From positions 1 to 23,673 of IMG/VR virus record IMGVR_UViG_3300030108_001807: a DNA stretch of 23,673 nucleotides. The stretch is one strand, 5' to 3'. The position numbers and the translations under genes are program-made. Within the stretch, counting starts at the first letter, position 1. Every line of letters begins with the position of its first letter. Shown in pieces: positions 16,901 through 23,673 of this stretch. This DNA is from a virus. Under the pieces are notes generated by a model. That model saw only the letters and a list, made by a program, of their open reading frames with translations, made no database searches and had not been told where the DNA came from.

Positions 16901-19568
16901 AGCTGTTGAAGTTAATAGTTGGGATATTGTAAACACATATGAAGGTGACTACGATGCTGATAAAGTAGATTACTTTTTTGCTCATAGTGACTTTATGTTT
17001 GATTATATTAAAAGAAACCAAGCATTTCATGTTCAAGGTATAGACCCAAAAAATGCTCAATCTCCTTCAAACTTTACATTTCAACTTGATGCTAAGTCAT
17101 CTAATAAAACTATGTTAAAAAAGATAGGTACTAGTATTGGATATAAAAGAGGTATAGGTATTGTTCAGAAAACTCCTAGAAAAATAAACTATCTTCAAAA
17201 CCTTGCAAATGATGATTATTTGTTTGATTCTACAAAAAGAGAAAAATGGGATTTAAATATAAAACAAAATGAGGAAACAGGTAATTTTGACGGACCGGGA
17301 TTATTATACAAATCTGGAGATGATGAATTTGTTACTGTTGATACAAGAACACTTGCTTATTACCAAAGAAGTGCTTATGAAACACAATACATATTAGATG
17401 GTGCTAATGAATTAAATCCTAATATATCTTCTAATATATACGAATGGGCGGATGACTTTTTATTTCCAGACAATAGAAGTTCTATATCTCCATTAAAAGC
17501 AAGAGCAAGTGATTTAAAAGACATACTAGCTAATGGTCAAAACGCTGAAGGTAAACGAGTAAGGATATTTCAGAAGTTTAAATTAGACAAAGAAAGTAAT
17601 AAGTATAAAGCAACTGAAGATTTAAATGAAGCAGATAAACTTGTATTAAGAGAGTTTTTAAGTCAACAGAATAAATTATTAAATGCTTTTGGAGACAAAT
17701 CTTATTCAGATGGTAATCCCAGAAAAACAACATTTTATGATTTACAAATAGGTGCTAAAAACTTCAGAGAGTTTCATAAAAACATATATGATTCTTTAAA
17801 AAAACAATTAAAATTCAAAAGAAAAGTCTTGAAAAAAGATGACCAAGAATATTTAAATGCATTATTGGATAAAGAACAAGCAAGATTTAAGTCTATTGAT
17901 AAAAAAACAAGAGATATATATGATGGTAAAGGTGGTGGATATTTAGATAGAATAGCCGTTCAAATAGCTAAAAAAGATTTATTTGAAGAAAGAAAGCAAT
18001 ATACGTTAGATACCAATGTTTATCTTCAAATTGAAAATTGGTTTGATTCTTTAATATCTTCTCCTTCTAACTATAAAGACTCAAAAGAACAAAGCGAAGA
18101 TAGGTATCCAGATTATGAAGGCAGGACTCAAGAACAAAACATAGATGCTGATAAATTTACAAAAGGTGTTGTTGCTGATACTAGAAACTTTAACAAAAGT
18201 ATAGCTTCTATAAAGAGATTAGCAAATAAAAAAGAAATAATAAGAAAATCTAGTTATGGATGGAAATGGAAAAAAGATAAAATTAGCAAACTAGATTATG
18301 TAATAAATAAATTAAAAAAAGATTTTGAAGATAAATTTTCAAAAGATATATCTAAAATAAATCCTTCAGATTTAAAATATAAAGAATACATTTCTGTTGA
18401 TGATAGCAATTTGAAAAGGTCTCTTGTTCATGCAAACACATTGAGTGCTTTACTTAAAAACAGTCCAAGAGGATACCAATATGACAGTTGGACAGAATCT
18501 TTAACTAAAGAACAAAGAGCTGATTTAGATGCTATAAAAAGTTTTAACAAGCAGACATTAGGTTCTAATACATTACTTGATGAACTTTTACCATTTGGAC
18601 AGAAGAAGTCTATATTGACTAATAGAAAAATGATTGACTATGTAGCAATGCACTCTAGTGGAATATCTAATGTATTTGAATTAAGGCAGAAATATTTATT
18701 AGAAAAGATAGAGCAACATGGATTAAAGTTTATATTTGCTTATATGGAACCTATAAGAAATAAGGATGCTATAGGTGTATTTAATAATAGACCAATATCT
18801 ATACCATATAAAGAATCAAAAAGATACTCTCATGGTATTCAAGTGTTAGCTGGAATAGCAAGTGGTAAAAAAACTATTGGTAGAGATTTTAATACACAAA
18901 TGGAATTAAAAGAATCATCTCAAATAGGATTAGAGCAAATAATTGAAAGCAATGATTATTATAGAAAGTTTTTTAATAAAGATGTATCAATAAGGTCAGA
19001 AAAAGATATGATGTTAGATAAAATTGGTATAATGCCTTTTGATAAAGATATGCAAAGAAGAATAAAAAACAATAGTCAATTTAACTGGTTATCTGAATCG
19101 TTACCCACAAATGATTTTTCTACAATAAATAAATCTGTTATAGGAATGTATAGAGACTATGTAGAATTAATGCCAAATAAAACAGATGATGATTATATTA
19201 ACTTTTTAACTAATTTAAACGATATAGAAGATTATATGTATAGAAAAGATTATGTTAATCCTATTAAATACATAGAGAAAAGATTATCTTTGGATGAAGA
19301 TTTTGAAAAATTATCAAAGAAAAAAATATACGATATTGAAGGTGATGATGGAGAGCCAGAAAACTTGAAAAATAATAAACTATATAAATTTAATAAATAT
19401 ATTAAGTTTGAACCTACATTAGTCAAAAAACCCAAAAGATTATTAAATATGCTTAAGAGTTTTAATGAAGTAGAAACTTCTTTGGTTAATGGCGTAAGGC
19501 AAATGCCATTTAAAGATTCTGGTAGAGAAAAAATACTTAGAATGAGGGAGGCTCAAGATTGTCTGTAG
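10962..19568 (+). CDS. giant virion protein, candidate two-barrel RNA polymerase, 2868 aa
   Basis: One uninterrupted frame. The N-terminus has a Gly-rich hydrophobic segment at about 119-150 (AAIAGGIGTGAGYLVG within it), and other hydrophobic patches occur near 320-340 and 468-480, as in proteins ejected through membranes. The middle is long, helical and charged. Residues 1996-2000 are DYDAD, preceded by NTYEG and followed by KVDYFF. The RNA polymerase beta-prime catalytic loop reads YNADFDGDQM, so Y, the three Asp and the aromatic residue coincide. R1956-N-P1958 lies 40 residues upstream; E. coli beta-prime has R425-A-P427 35 residues before D460. A possible first barrel contains K1647-S-G-A-K1651. 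I infer a crAss-like virion RNA polymerase that transcribes early genes after injection. A plain ejection or core protein is the alternative. The virion role is more certain than the polymerase role. Confidence 0.65.
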   Translation: MPTPEALQALIRIRKENEQNNEYSNINQYNVDEPDEVVDRFANSLLAQQGLPEPETDGNLGLLRDTGETLYKSAVAGVYEFAESFGFGLPGLGEASLKRFADIDLGIQETAREFQEESSLAAIAGGIGTGAGYLVGLPVKGSLAIARGLGRVTGITERAIRQFGGQTLKTATKSASKVAKESGLDKKIVNDFSNKLATEATRLSARSQKASTTFADSFSSNIGKYIGREMKLGRMTADQAKVIRNMQKAVLEKGVPVQNLQQLATLKYGNTFMGRVIPELLNDAFVFSVADFTLDLTQQGQNILRDETKDFGDIDYAEALKSAGYGFIGGSVINIGSAPFKALSKMNKSRADFIAGVAGYLGKNTYKNKDLGYLSKQLAHMADMNNMNGMSSILKTKDSNINFYKINLANRELAHKGIERELVREFGDDAKNQAIKYLMSQRKMYSKEIIKEARKEAWENYKSIWGRMAWSGTLMGGVSWFESNMRGYEVEAEDLISSFIIGSFMQRRGNFAKADMGPRIQRLRDSLQALDVPVQNTSFASSLDAGGERFGVGLARDNAELTGYLKEQRIVSDTDETITNERLRTDLGEESFLDYDVFPGQSVDPTNGKFETIHSVLRADFKHVKSQDQFSKEQVDEIFKIFKSQGLDTIDDFRKATDEKVDIATTGLEKSIVSVLEDINGAGLADLNIVSNRRGIITPKDFAASNDLLKRARDGEFKEWLGGKEGQEAETEITDMLGSLEMVAEVSTSLNNATANKQSKNTIVSAESLKSVYNIVRDSERAIDDGIQNFDGRREFKFTEIESYIMPIIRNKSNKITNSVMDVFSPDRVDDKLSSLLEDVGILQDGKIIDNYSEINSKSGRSSELEKIHGIIKTIGKYDLTDEITNRNVEDDRIDDLKNYLNTLGLPVDTINKPNLKFVYHGILNDINRTRLDNSVTNVADVNFIIKFSGNKIFSRPGVISDKGIRGFSFVKVDIPSDPQLEKLYNNKIRRLKEDTEGLVNVVGSPIIIKNPTTISELEKTLISIYGGVDRTQENIKLKELFDVMSNSKLDAVKDRMKDYISKFGEEAQIDILSMLKTQGIIKKVDKDLELVNDNILLENFEEIDKFIVRQSSDDTIIENEIKKRREIDRLYIGDASDVIKNPSINVNDFHDKYNFKHRDVDPDGGFEFRDFSREDISKKRENFDDIYERTKDGKFQVTDDTINRFYERVAIGSKEFSTFNKKEKNRLVQDVTQILFGEKDKKFIKKLKIENNKVLFDDKQEVIQDNPVNKYFKNLGINYSFFDNNVLVKEPGYKSDVPTERLYNILQTESVPSDLIAKISEIRKAVAQDLAQHTITKEDGFGEKFDRNDRSDGDSIADRDIVQTSEVGIKKLDIYDGMDSIVIKTTDVKKIVEDFTRFYDEYTTKKDSDGNDLLNPSTKKALDTIKKSFDETIEENLYDDFKVELATRYLILEAGFKSKENKLLYEIMNSSDSEFVDKYTKRIKLYSTKSFVRPTEDYIKQLLIARKPLGKNKASELLKKRLNKRGHRVAIWDDDTESMSKIIKETVEEFKGEYPELENYNLENIIGGAHSRVSGFDSIAYISKERMMEYHTLMGHSPNSTNPIKPVISSQGEGKTLLYGKTLLVHSPDLEGFFNLNKDVDILLTKSGAKAYDGGDDTIMTGLRWDELSSFQIRENKNKIIRKIDIDGIGFRPEKDARRLSASEGVGDYNYMDIDEHARAFEEIRPELEENLDYMMDIIGDPYKLNSFMQQKMRENNIPEDSNEGSLQHLSTLMYYLKLNDSTADPMDYSMNQVQKYLAKEYIDNLFTTRRSITNRIKGEIDEDSFRYGGQAPIIQSAIGHLGGGRKTRLLPTLFDKNNKKILTGQIMLPHEERGTRISVLSKEGKNIRILQNTKTFTIDEFIEDIQGKIPKSDEKYFTKDLLTENSTIESVHEFLQAASEITNTRYELGIISRRNPRTRPDDITLLGLKGFLPKDSGLAVEVNSWDIVNTYEGDYDADKVDYFFAHSDFMFDYIKRNQAFHVQGIDPKNAQSPSNFTFQLDAKSSNKTMLKKIGTSIGYKRGIGIVQKTPRKINYLQNLANDDYLFDSTKREKWDLNIKQNEETGNFDGPGLLYKSGDDEFVTVDTRTLAYYQRSAYETQYILDGANELNPNISSNIYEWADDFLFPDNRSSISPLKARASDLKDILANGQNAEGKRVRIFQKFKLDKESNKYKATEDLNEADKLVLREFLSQQNKLLNAFGDKSYSDGNPRKTTFYDLQIGAKNFREFHKNIYDSLKKQLKFKRKVLKKDDQEYLNALLDKEQARFKSIDKKTRDIYDGKGGGYLDRIAVQIAKKDLFEERKQYTLDTNVYLQIENWFDSLISSPSNYKDSKEQSEDRYPDYEGRTQEQNIDADKFTKGVVADTRNFNKSIASIKRLANKKEIIRKSSYGWKWKKDKISKLDYVINKLKKDFEDKFSKDISKINPSDLKYKEYISVDDSNLKRSLVHANTLSALLKNSPRGYQYDSWTESLTKEQRADLDAIKSFNKQTLGSNTLLDELLPFGQKKSILTNRKMIDYVAMHSSGISNVFELRQKYLLEKIEQHGLKFIFAYMEPIRNKDAIGVFNNRPISIPYKESKRYSHGIQVLAGIASGKKTIGRDFNTQMELKESSQIGLEQIIESNDYYRKFFNKDVSIRSEKDMMLDKIGIMPFDKDMQRRIKNNSQFNWLSESLPTNDFSTINKSVIGMYRDYVELMPNKTDDDYINFLTNLNDIEDYMYRKDYVNPIKYIEKRLSLDEDFEKLSKKKIYDIEGDDGEPENLKNNKLYKFNKYIKFEPTLVKKPKRLLNMLKSFNEVETSLVNGVRQMPFKDSGREKILRMREAQDCL
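19545..19561 (+). promoter_or_regulatory. strong Shine-Dalgarno that selects a TTG start
   Basis: AGGGAGG at 19545-19551 lies seven bases before TTG 19559, inside the last codons of the giant gene. This spacing is ideal and decides the start of the following gene, which has no better ATG nearby. Confidence 0.65.
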
Positions 19569-22390
19569 ATTGTAAACAAGTAAAAAATAAAAAAGCAGTA
19601 AAGCTTCTTGATGGTATAGAAAGATGGGCTAATAGTAATTCTGTTGCTAAAAATATACAAACTCCATATGACTCTGCTATATCTATGTTTGAATCTAGAT
19701 TTCAATTGCCAATAGAAACTGCTGTGTTAATAGGTGAAAAACAAGGTAGTCCTTTTCTTACTTCTGGTAGTATTAATGCATTTTTAAAAGATTTGGATTC
19801 ATACGCAGATAGGGTAAATAACGATAAAATAAGTCCATTTAAAGCATTTGAAGGGTTTATGACTGGAACAATGTTAGGTAAGGCAGACCCTGTTTTGTTT
19901 GAAACATTAAAAGATGTAAGAAGGATTGTTGAGAGTGATAGTAGAAGGTCTCTTGAATTAGAAAAAAAGTTTACAGATGTTTTAGAGTTTATAAAATCAT
20001 CTAGTGAATTACCCACTGGTAAAAAACTCTCTGATAGAGATGTGAATAAAGCATTAGATAGATACAGAAAAATAGAATTAGAATATGTTAAAGCATTAGA
20101 CAAGGGTGATAAAGAAGAGATAGCAAAAAGAAAACAAGATTTAAGAAACTTTGAAAGTAAAGGCACTATGAAAAGTTTTACAGATTTTATAAAACTTGTT
20201 GAAGATGTAACTCCTTTAGCTATTAAAGCAAAATATCAAGATGAAGTTGAATTAGCAAAAACAAATAAAGATGCAAAGCAAAGAGTAAAACAATATGACG
20301 ATGGTACTAAACTTGTAAGATTAAGTAGAGATGAGTATTTTAAATACTTTAATCAGGTTGGCGTTTCTGATAACTTTGTACCAGCTTTAAGAGCATACAA
20401 TGATTTAATGACAGATTCTTATAAAGATTTAAGAAATGGAATAACAGAAGTTATTAATGCTACAATAGAAAGAATCAAAGGTAGGCAAGATTTTAGAGGG
20501 ACTGAAGAATCATTAGTTAATATAAGAGAAAAATTACTGTCTGAATTGATGCCTAAATATAAAGAGGATGGTTATTTCCCACATTATGTAAGAGATTTAA
20601 ATAATACCATGATGGATGGACTAATGGGGCATATTGAGGATATGTATGTTAGTGGTCTTGATTTAGTTAAAGAAAAGAAATCAATAGACGATGTTATTGA
20701 AGGTATGAATTTTTGGGTAACAAATCATGCTAAAGCAAGAACACAAAATACTGATTATGAATACAGTAAAAACTTTATAGATGTTGTAAATAGCTATATC
20801 CACAATATAAATAAATTTAATACAACAACATTTTTAAATAGTAGTTTTTTAAAAGCAGTAAATAATGCTAAACAAACATACAATTCTGAATCTGATTATG
20901 CTGGTAAAGTTGTTGATATTATAGAAAGCATATATGGAACATTTAATGGAACATCAAAACAAGAAGGTTCTGCTGAATTAATTAGAAGAACTCTTTTGTC
21001 TTATCAGTTTACAAATAAATTAGGATTTAGTTTACGTTCCGCAGCTAGAAACTCTACTCAGTACTTAATGAACTATGCTACTATTGGCAGACAAGCAATG
21101 AGAGAATCAAAAGCATATATGGCAAGAGTTGGTATAGATATAAATGAAAGTGAAATATTAAAAGATGCTAATTTATTAATGGATACATCTGAAGCTGCTT
21201 TGGAATCTGGTGTAAAGGTAGATAAACCACTTACTAAAATAAGAAAGATAGACCCAGAAACGGGAAAAATAATTTATGTTGGTGATGAAAATTTTTTATA
21301 TAAAGGTTTAAAAATATTTGCTAGAGGTTCAAGTTATTTAGCTCAAAAGAGTAGTGCATTCCATAGATATGCTGAAAATAAAAATAGAGAAGCAACATTT
21401 AAAATAGCTTTTGGTTCTATACATAAGGAATTAAGTCAAAATAGTACCTTCTTAAAAGACTTAGAACAAAGAATACAAAGTGGTGAAGTAAAAAGAACAC
21501 AAGAAAGTGAAATAGATAGATTAGCAACTAACTATGCTAAGAACATGGTAATATTAAATCACTTTGATTATAATGCTTATGCTAAAGCAAGAAACTTAAG
21601 AGAAGGTATAGGGCAATTTGTTTTTCAGTTTCAACATTATGGTATGGAATTTATGGAAAGAAATTATGCCATATATAAAGAAGCTAAGGGTGACTTACAA
21701 GCTTTGGGCGATGATAGTTTTTCTAATTGGGTAAAAGACGCTAATGGTGTTTATAAAGCAATGAATATGACTACAGCTTATGTATTAGCTCCAGCAGTTG
21801 TTGGTGCAATATTTGGAATGAATCAAACATTAATAGAGCATGTAGGTCTTGAACTTGCAAAAGACATAGCATTGTTATTTACAACAGACTTAGATGATGA
21901 AGAAGAAATAGAAAAATTAAATAATAACTTCTATGGGAAAGGTATTTTAGGTTCTAAACTCGGTCCTACATTTGGCACATTAATGGATATAGGTATTCAA
22001 TCAGAACTAATCAATGCTGATAATGAATACTTAGATAATCTACTTATTAATACTGGTGATTTTACAAATGATGACAATACAGATAAGTTTGTTAGAGATG
22101 TAAAGTTACTTAATCAATTTGCTGGAAGAGCAGTTGATAGGTTTATACCAATGGTTTCAAGAAGAGGGTTTTATGGATTAGGAACAGCAACTTTGCAAGA
22201 ACTTACTTTATATCCTAAAAAGAAAAGTGAGTATAGTTTACTTCAAGATTCTTTTGTTCCATTTGTAGAAGACAAATTTCCAAGTTATTACTTTGATAGA
22301 TTAGAAAAGAAAACTAAAAGAAAAAAATATCAAGGTTTACCAATAGGAATACAAAATTCATTAAGGGAATTAGAAAGAAGGGGTAAGTAA
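19559..22390 (+). CDS. large ejection/internal virion protein, 943 aa (TTG start)
   Basis: The protein is largely helical, with long charged regions, a YFPHYVRD segment near residues 337-344 that recurs in large phage internal proteins, and a C-terminal third containing REGIGQFVFQFQHYGMEFME (about 679-698) and a hydrophobic stretch AYVLAPAVVGAIFGM (about 741-755) that may insert in a membrane. It overlaps the giant gene by ten bases and is the last gene of the plus-strand unit. In T7-like, N4-like and crAss-like phages the largest virion proteins are encoded together and delivered to the host, so this is a likely partner or co-cargo of the giant protein. I see no polymerase or lysozyme motif. 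Its exact function is unknown. Confidence 0.65.
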   Translation: MSVDCKQVKNKKAVKLLDGIERWANSNSVAKNIQTPYDSAISMFESRFQLPIETAVLIGEKQGSPFLTSGSINAFLKDLDSYADRVNNDKISPFKAFEGFMTGTMLGKADPVLFETLKDVRRIVESDSRRSLELEKKFTDVLEFIKSSSELPTGKKLSDRDVNKALDRYRKIELEYVKALDKGDKEEIAKRKQDLRNFESKGTMKSFTDFIKLVEDVTPLAIKAKYQDEVELAKTNKDAKQRVKQYDDGTKLVRLSRDEYFKYFNQVGVSDNFVPALRAYNDLMTDSYKDLRNGITEVINATIERIKGRQDFRGTEESLVNIREKLLSELMPKYKEDGYFPHYVRDLNNTMMDGLMGHIEDMYVSGLDLVKEKKSIDDVIEGMNFWVTNHAKARTQNTDYEYSKNFIDVVNSYIHNINKFNTTTFLNSSFLKAVNNAKQTYNSESDYAGKVVDIIESIYGTFNGTSKQEGSAELIRRTLLSYQFTNKLGFSLRSAARNSTQYLMNYATIGRQAMRESKAYMARVGIDINESEILKDANLLMDTSEAALESGVKVDKPLTKIRKIDPETGKIIYVGDENFLYKGLKIFARGSSYLAQKSSAFHRYAENKNREATFKIAFGSIHKELSQNSTFLKDLEQRIQSGEVKRTQESEIDRLATNYAKNMVILNHFDYNAYAKARNLREGIGQFVFQFQHYGMEFMERNYAIYKEAKGDLQALGDDSFSNWVKDANGVYKAMNMTTAYVLAPAVVGAIFGMNQTLIEHVGLELAKDIALLFTTDLDDEEEIEKLNNNFYGKGILGSKLGPTFGTLMDIGIQSELINADNEYLDNLLINTGDFTNDDNTDKFVRDVKLLNQFAGRAVDRFIPMVSRRGFYGLGTATLQELTLYPKKKSEYSLLQDSFVPFVEDKFPSYYFDRLEKKTKRKKYQGLPIGIQNSLRELERRGK

Positions 22391-22401
22391 AAACCTACCC
22401 C
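22368..22401. terminator. hairpin at the convergent gene junction
   Basis: GGGGTA (22380-22385) pairs with TACCCC (22396-22401). Inside are one A-C mismatch, GT/AC pairs and the loop AAAA. On the minus strand the hairpin is followed by TTCTTTCTAATT (22379 down to 22368), a fair U-tract for ending the replication transcript. On the plus strand the downstream bases are C-rich, so termination there would be weaker. The location between two converging operons fits. Confidence 0.5.
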
Positions 22402-22425
22402 CTCGTTCCCAGTCAGCAAAGGAGA

Positions 22426-22611
22426 TTATGCTGTAAACTTTTGTTTATTTACTATTCTCATCATAGTTTCTAATTGTCCAGTTGCTTCTTTAAATTTGTT
22501 CAATAATTCAATTACAGTTTCTATATCATTATGTTCTACTGCTAGTTTCATAGTTTTTCTAATAGAACCACAAGTGTTAATCCACATATCTATACTATCT
22601 TTGTTTTCCAT
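22426..22611 (-). CDS. hypothetical helical protein, 61 aa
   Basis: I do not recognise this protein. It is a short acidic-to-neutral helical product (MENKDSIDMWINTCGSIRKT at the start, ending RIVNKQKFTA), probably two or three helices, with one Cys and no motif. The start is supported by AAAGGAGAG just upstream, lying in the last codons of the resolvase gene. It is the last gene of the minus-strand unit and ends next to the convergent hairpin. A small regulator or accessory to replication would be a guess from its neighbours. Confidence 0.6.
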   Translation of the reverse strand: MENKDSIDMWINTCGSIRKTMKLAVEHNDIETVIELLNKFKEATGQLETMMRIVNKQKFTA

Positions 22612-22612
22612 T

Positions 22613-23092
22613 TTACTCTCCTTTTTCTTGATGTCTTCCGTACATCGTTATTAAAATACTATCAGCACTCCAAAGAGTTGCTTTTTCTGGTTGGATAAAT
22701 ACAGAAGCAATTTCTTTTAGTGCATTTTTTCTATCTTTTTTTTCTTTAGGAAGTTTAAAATTATATTGTTCTTCCCAAAACTTCATCCATTTTTGCGGTG
22801 ATACTTCTACTATTTTAGTTACTCCTTTTATTGAATTGAGTATTCCTAACCATGCTCCATAGTTTACTCCAAACTTAAATAGAGAACTTCTACCATCATG
22901 GGGCATAGCATGTACTTTTTCTATGTATGCTATTGCTTCTTTACTTCTATATGCATTCAAAGCCGTAGAAACAGTTAATCTTCTACCAGATATTCTTTCA
23001 TGGCATTTATAGTAATGAACTCCTTCTTCTTCCGTATTAGTAAAACTTATAGCCCCACTAGCACCGGGGTCTATTCCTATTATTGTTTTCAT
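22613..23092 (-). CDS. ruvC: RuvC-like Holliday-junction resolvase, 159 aa
   Basis: The N-terminus MKTIIGIDPGASGAISF is the first RuvC/RNase-H-fold motif with the catalytic D8. AYIEKVHAM carries the expected acidic residue E58 at the end of a strand. The C-terminal helix contains KKDRKNALKEIA, and TLWSADSILIT supplies D144, the position of the final metal ligand in phage RuvC homologues. The length is normal for the family. The enzyme cuts four-way junctions in pairs and so clears branched DNA before packaging or during recombination-linked replication. AGGA precedes the ATG, which overlaps the upstream TGA. It lies downstream of the helicase, within the replication module. Confidence 0.85.
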   Translation of the reverse strand: MKTIIGIDPGASGAISFTNTEEEGVHYYKCHERISGRRLTVSTALNAYRSKEAIAYIEKVHAMPHDGRSSLFKFGVNYGAWLGILNSIKGVTKIVEVSPQKWMKFWEEQYNFKLPKEKKDRKNALKEIASVFIQPEKATLWSADSILITMYGRHQEKGE

Positions 23093-23448
23093 TGAGCATC
23101 CTTTCTATAAGAATAGTTATGCGCACTTTTCACATACTTTTTCTTATATGGTTTATATGTTTTTGTAGGTGGCTTATATTTTTTACCTACAATCTCTCCG
23201 TTAAATACATTTATAAGTTTAGTTGTAAACTCGTCTCCAGACTGATTACCTATAGATGCATTGTTTTCGTACTTTGAACATCCTTTATTTAGTATATCTT
23301 CTGGTATTTTTTTCTGGGTGCTACCACTAATAAGTTTGAACCAATAACAGTTCTCATCATGTTCGTAGTAACACCCATAACAACTCTTATGTAATTGTAT
23401 CTTTTTCTGCCTCTTTGTAATCGTTATAGAATTTACACTTATTACCAT
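23089..23448 (-). CDS. Cys4 putative zinc-binding small protein, 119 aa
   Basis: I take the start at ATG 23448, which overlaps the helicase end. A longer reading from 23610 would lie almost wholly inside the helicase frame and is rejected. Cysteines at 23, 26, 34 and 57 form C-x2-C-x7-C-x22-C, with CYGCYYEHDENCYWFKLI and later IPEDILNKGCSKY. This looks like a small zinc-ribbon-type phage protein that I have seen near replication genes, without a known role. The C-terminal third is a Lys/Tyr/Pro low-complexity basic tail (KKYKPPTKTYKPYKKKYVK, about 89-107), which could contact DNA. It sits between the helicase and the resolvase, so a replication or recombination accessory role is plausible. 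Confidence 0.6.
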   Translation of the reverse strand: MVISVNSITITKRQKKIQLHKSCYGCYYEHDENCYWFKLISGSTQKKIPEDILNKGCSKYENNASIGNQSGDEFTTKLINVFNGEIVGKKYKPPTKTYKPYKKKYVKSAHNYSYRKDAQ

Positions 23449-23673
23449 TGAATCCCATAGGATAAGTACCAATCTCACCGTACCTACTCTTGGCAACAAT
23501 AACTTCTGTCTTGTATTTGTTGTATCGTTCACTGTCAAAGTTGTATCCATAAAATACAAACATTGCTGATTCAGCAGTTTGTTCGATAACACCAGATTCA
23601 GCATAGTCACTCATTCTAGGTCTAGGGTCAAATCGTTTCTCAATATCACGATTAAGTTGCGAGACAAGTATTG
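23387..23673 (-). CDS. dnaB: replicative DnaB-type helicase, C-terminal end (partial)
   Basis: The frame enters from the right edge and reads ILVSQLNRDIEKRFDPRP then RMSDYAESGVIEQTAESAMF. This is the late conserved block of the DnaB/gp41 RecA-fold helicase (usual form SQLNR...RP..SDLRESG.IEQDAD). It continues with VFYGYNF and TEVIVAKSRYGEIGTYPMGF, matching the final beta strands that carry the arginine-finger region, and ends in TAA at 23387-23389. Only about 94 C-terminal residues are in the window; Walker A and the N-terminal domain would lie outside. The ring helicase unwinds the phage replication fork. It is the upstream member of the minus-strand replication operon. Confidence 0.85.
   Translation of the reverse strand, partial: ILVSQLNRDIEKRFDPRPRMSDYAESGVIEQTAESAMFVFYGYNFDSERYNKYKTEVIVAKSRYGEIGTYPMGFNGNKCKFYNDYKEAEKDTIT

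Noticed and set aside
10962-19568. Tail tape-measure protein as the identity of the giant gene
   Set aside because: There is no tape-measure-like repeat periodicity, no tail-tube or chaperone genes sit beside it, and the podovirus-like context plus the DYDAD motif fit another role better.
10962-19568. N4-type (T7-family) virion RNA polymerase
   Set aside because: I could not recognise the T7-family motif set (such as the HDS motif C) by eye, whereas the Asp triad fits the two-barrel family.
19702-20166. 154-residue minus-strand frame inside the 943-residue gene
   Set aside because: It is antisense to a clear long coding gene, has low-complexity Ser/Leu-rich composition from the complementary strand, and lacks a start signal.
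23449-23610. N-terminal extension of the Cys4 protein
   Set aside because: This part lies in the helicase coding sequence and shows no domain; ATG 23448 is adequate.
1-23673. tRNA genes, CRISPR arrays, transposons, diversity-generating retroelement or integrase
   Set aside because: I looked for these and saw no cloverleaf, regular spaced repeats, terminal inverted repeats, reverse transcriptase or recombinase motif.

Overview
The window reads as the late-gene half, plus a corner of the replication module, of a tailed phage of a Gram-negative, probably marine, bacterium. Base composition is strongly AT-rich. Genes are packed almost without gaps, many joined by TAATG stop/start overlaps. No tRNA, CRISPR, transposon or integrase was seen. 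Several small genes resemble families I know from cyanophages and uncultured marine phages. A lipobox protein implies a host with an outer membrane. No tail tube, sheath or tape-measure gene is visible. A 916-residue tail-type protein followed by large internal-type proteins suggests a podovirus-like virion, but that is inference.

Layout, plus strand, 1-22390. Positions 1-1973 hold the end of an unknown gene, a hypothetical, a small lipoprotein, three proteins that pair one membrane helix with a coiled coil (holin/spanin/XhlA-like), and small helical proteins; this is probably the lysis and membrane region. Positions 1975-2997 hold five tandem tiny genes for very basic, cysteine-bearing proteins, closed by a good intrinsic terminator at 2985-3010. 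Positions 3015-8658 hold two small CxxC proteins, the 916-residue tail protein, a tail-fibre-like protein and an unrecognised 397-residue protein. Positions 8716-22390 form an apparent ejection cassette: three helical or coiled-coil proteins, a giant 2868-residue protein and a 943-residue protein.

Layout, minus strand, from the right edge to 22426: the C-terminal end of a DnaB-type replicative helicase, a Cys4 putative zinc protein, a RuvC-like Holliday-junction resolvase and a small helical protein. The two transcription units converge on a 35-base gap carrying a hairpin.

The most interesting observation is in the giant protein. Residues 1996-2000 read DYDAD in a context like the catalytic DFDGD loop of the RNA polymerase beta-prime subunit. 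An R-x-P motif lies 40 residues upstream, and a lysine-containing SGAK segment lies about 345 residues upstream. Together with its place among ejection-type genes, this suggests a virion-packaged, single-chain, two-barrel RNA polymerase analogous to that of crAss-like phages. Structure prediction and profile searches would decide it.
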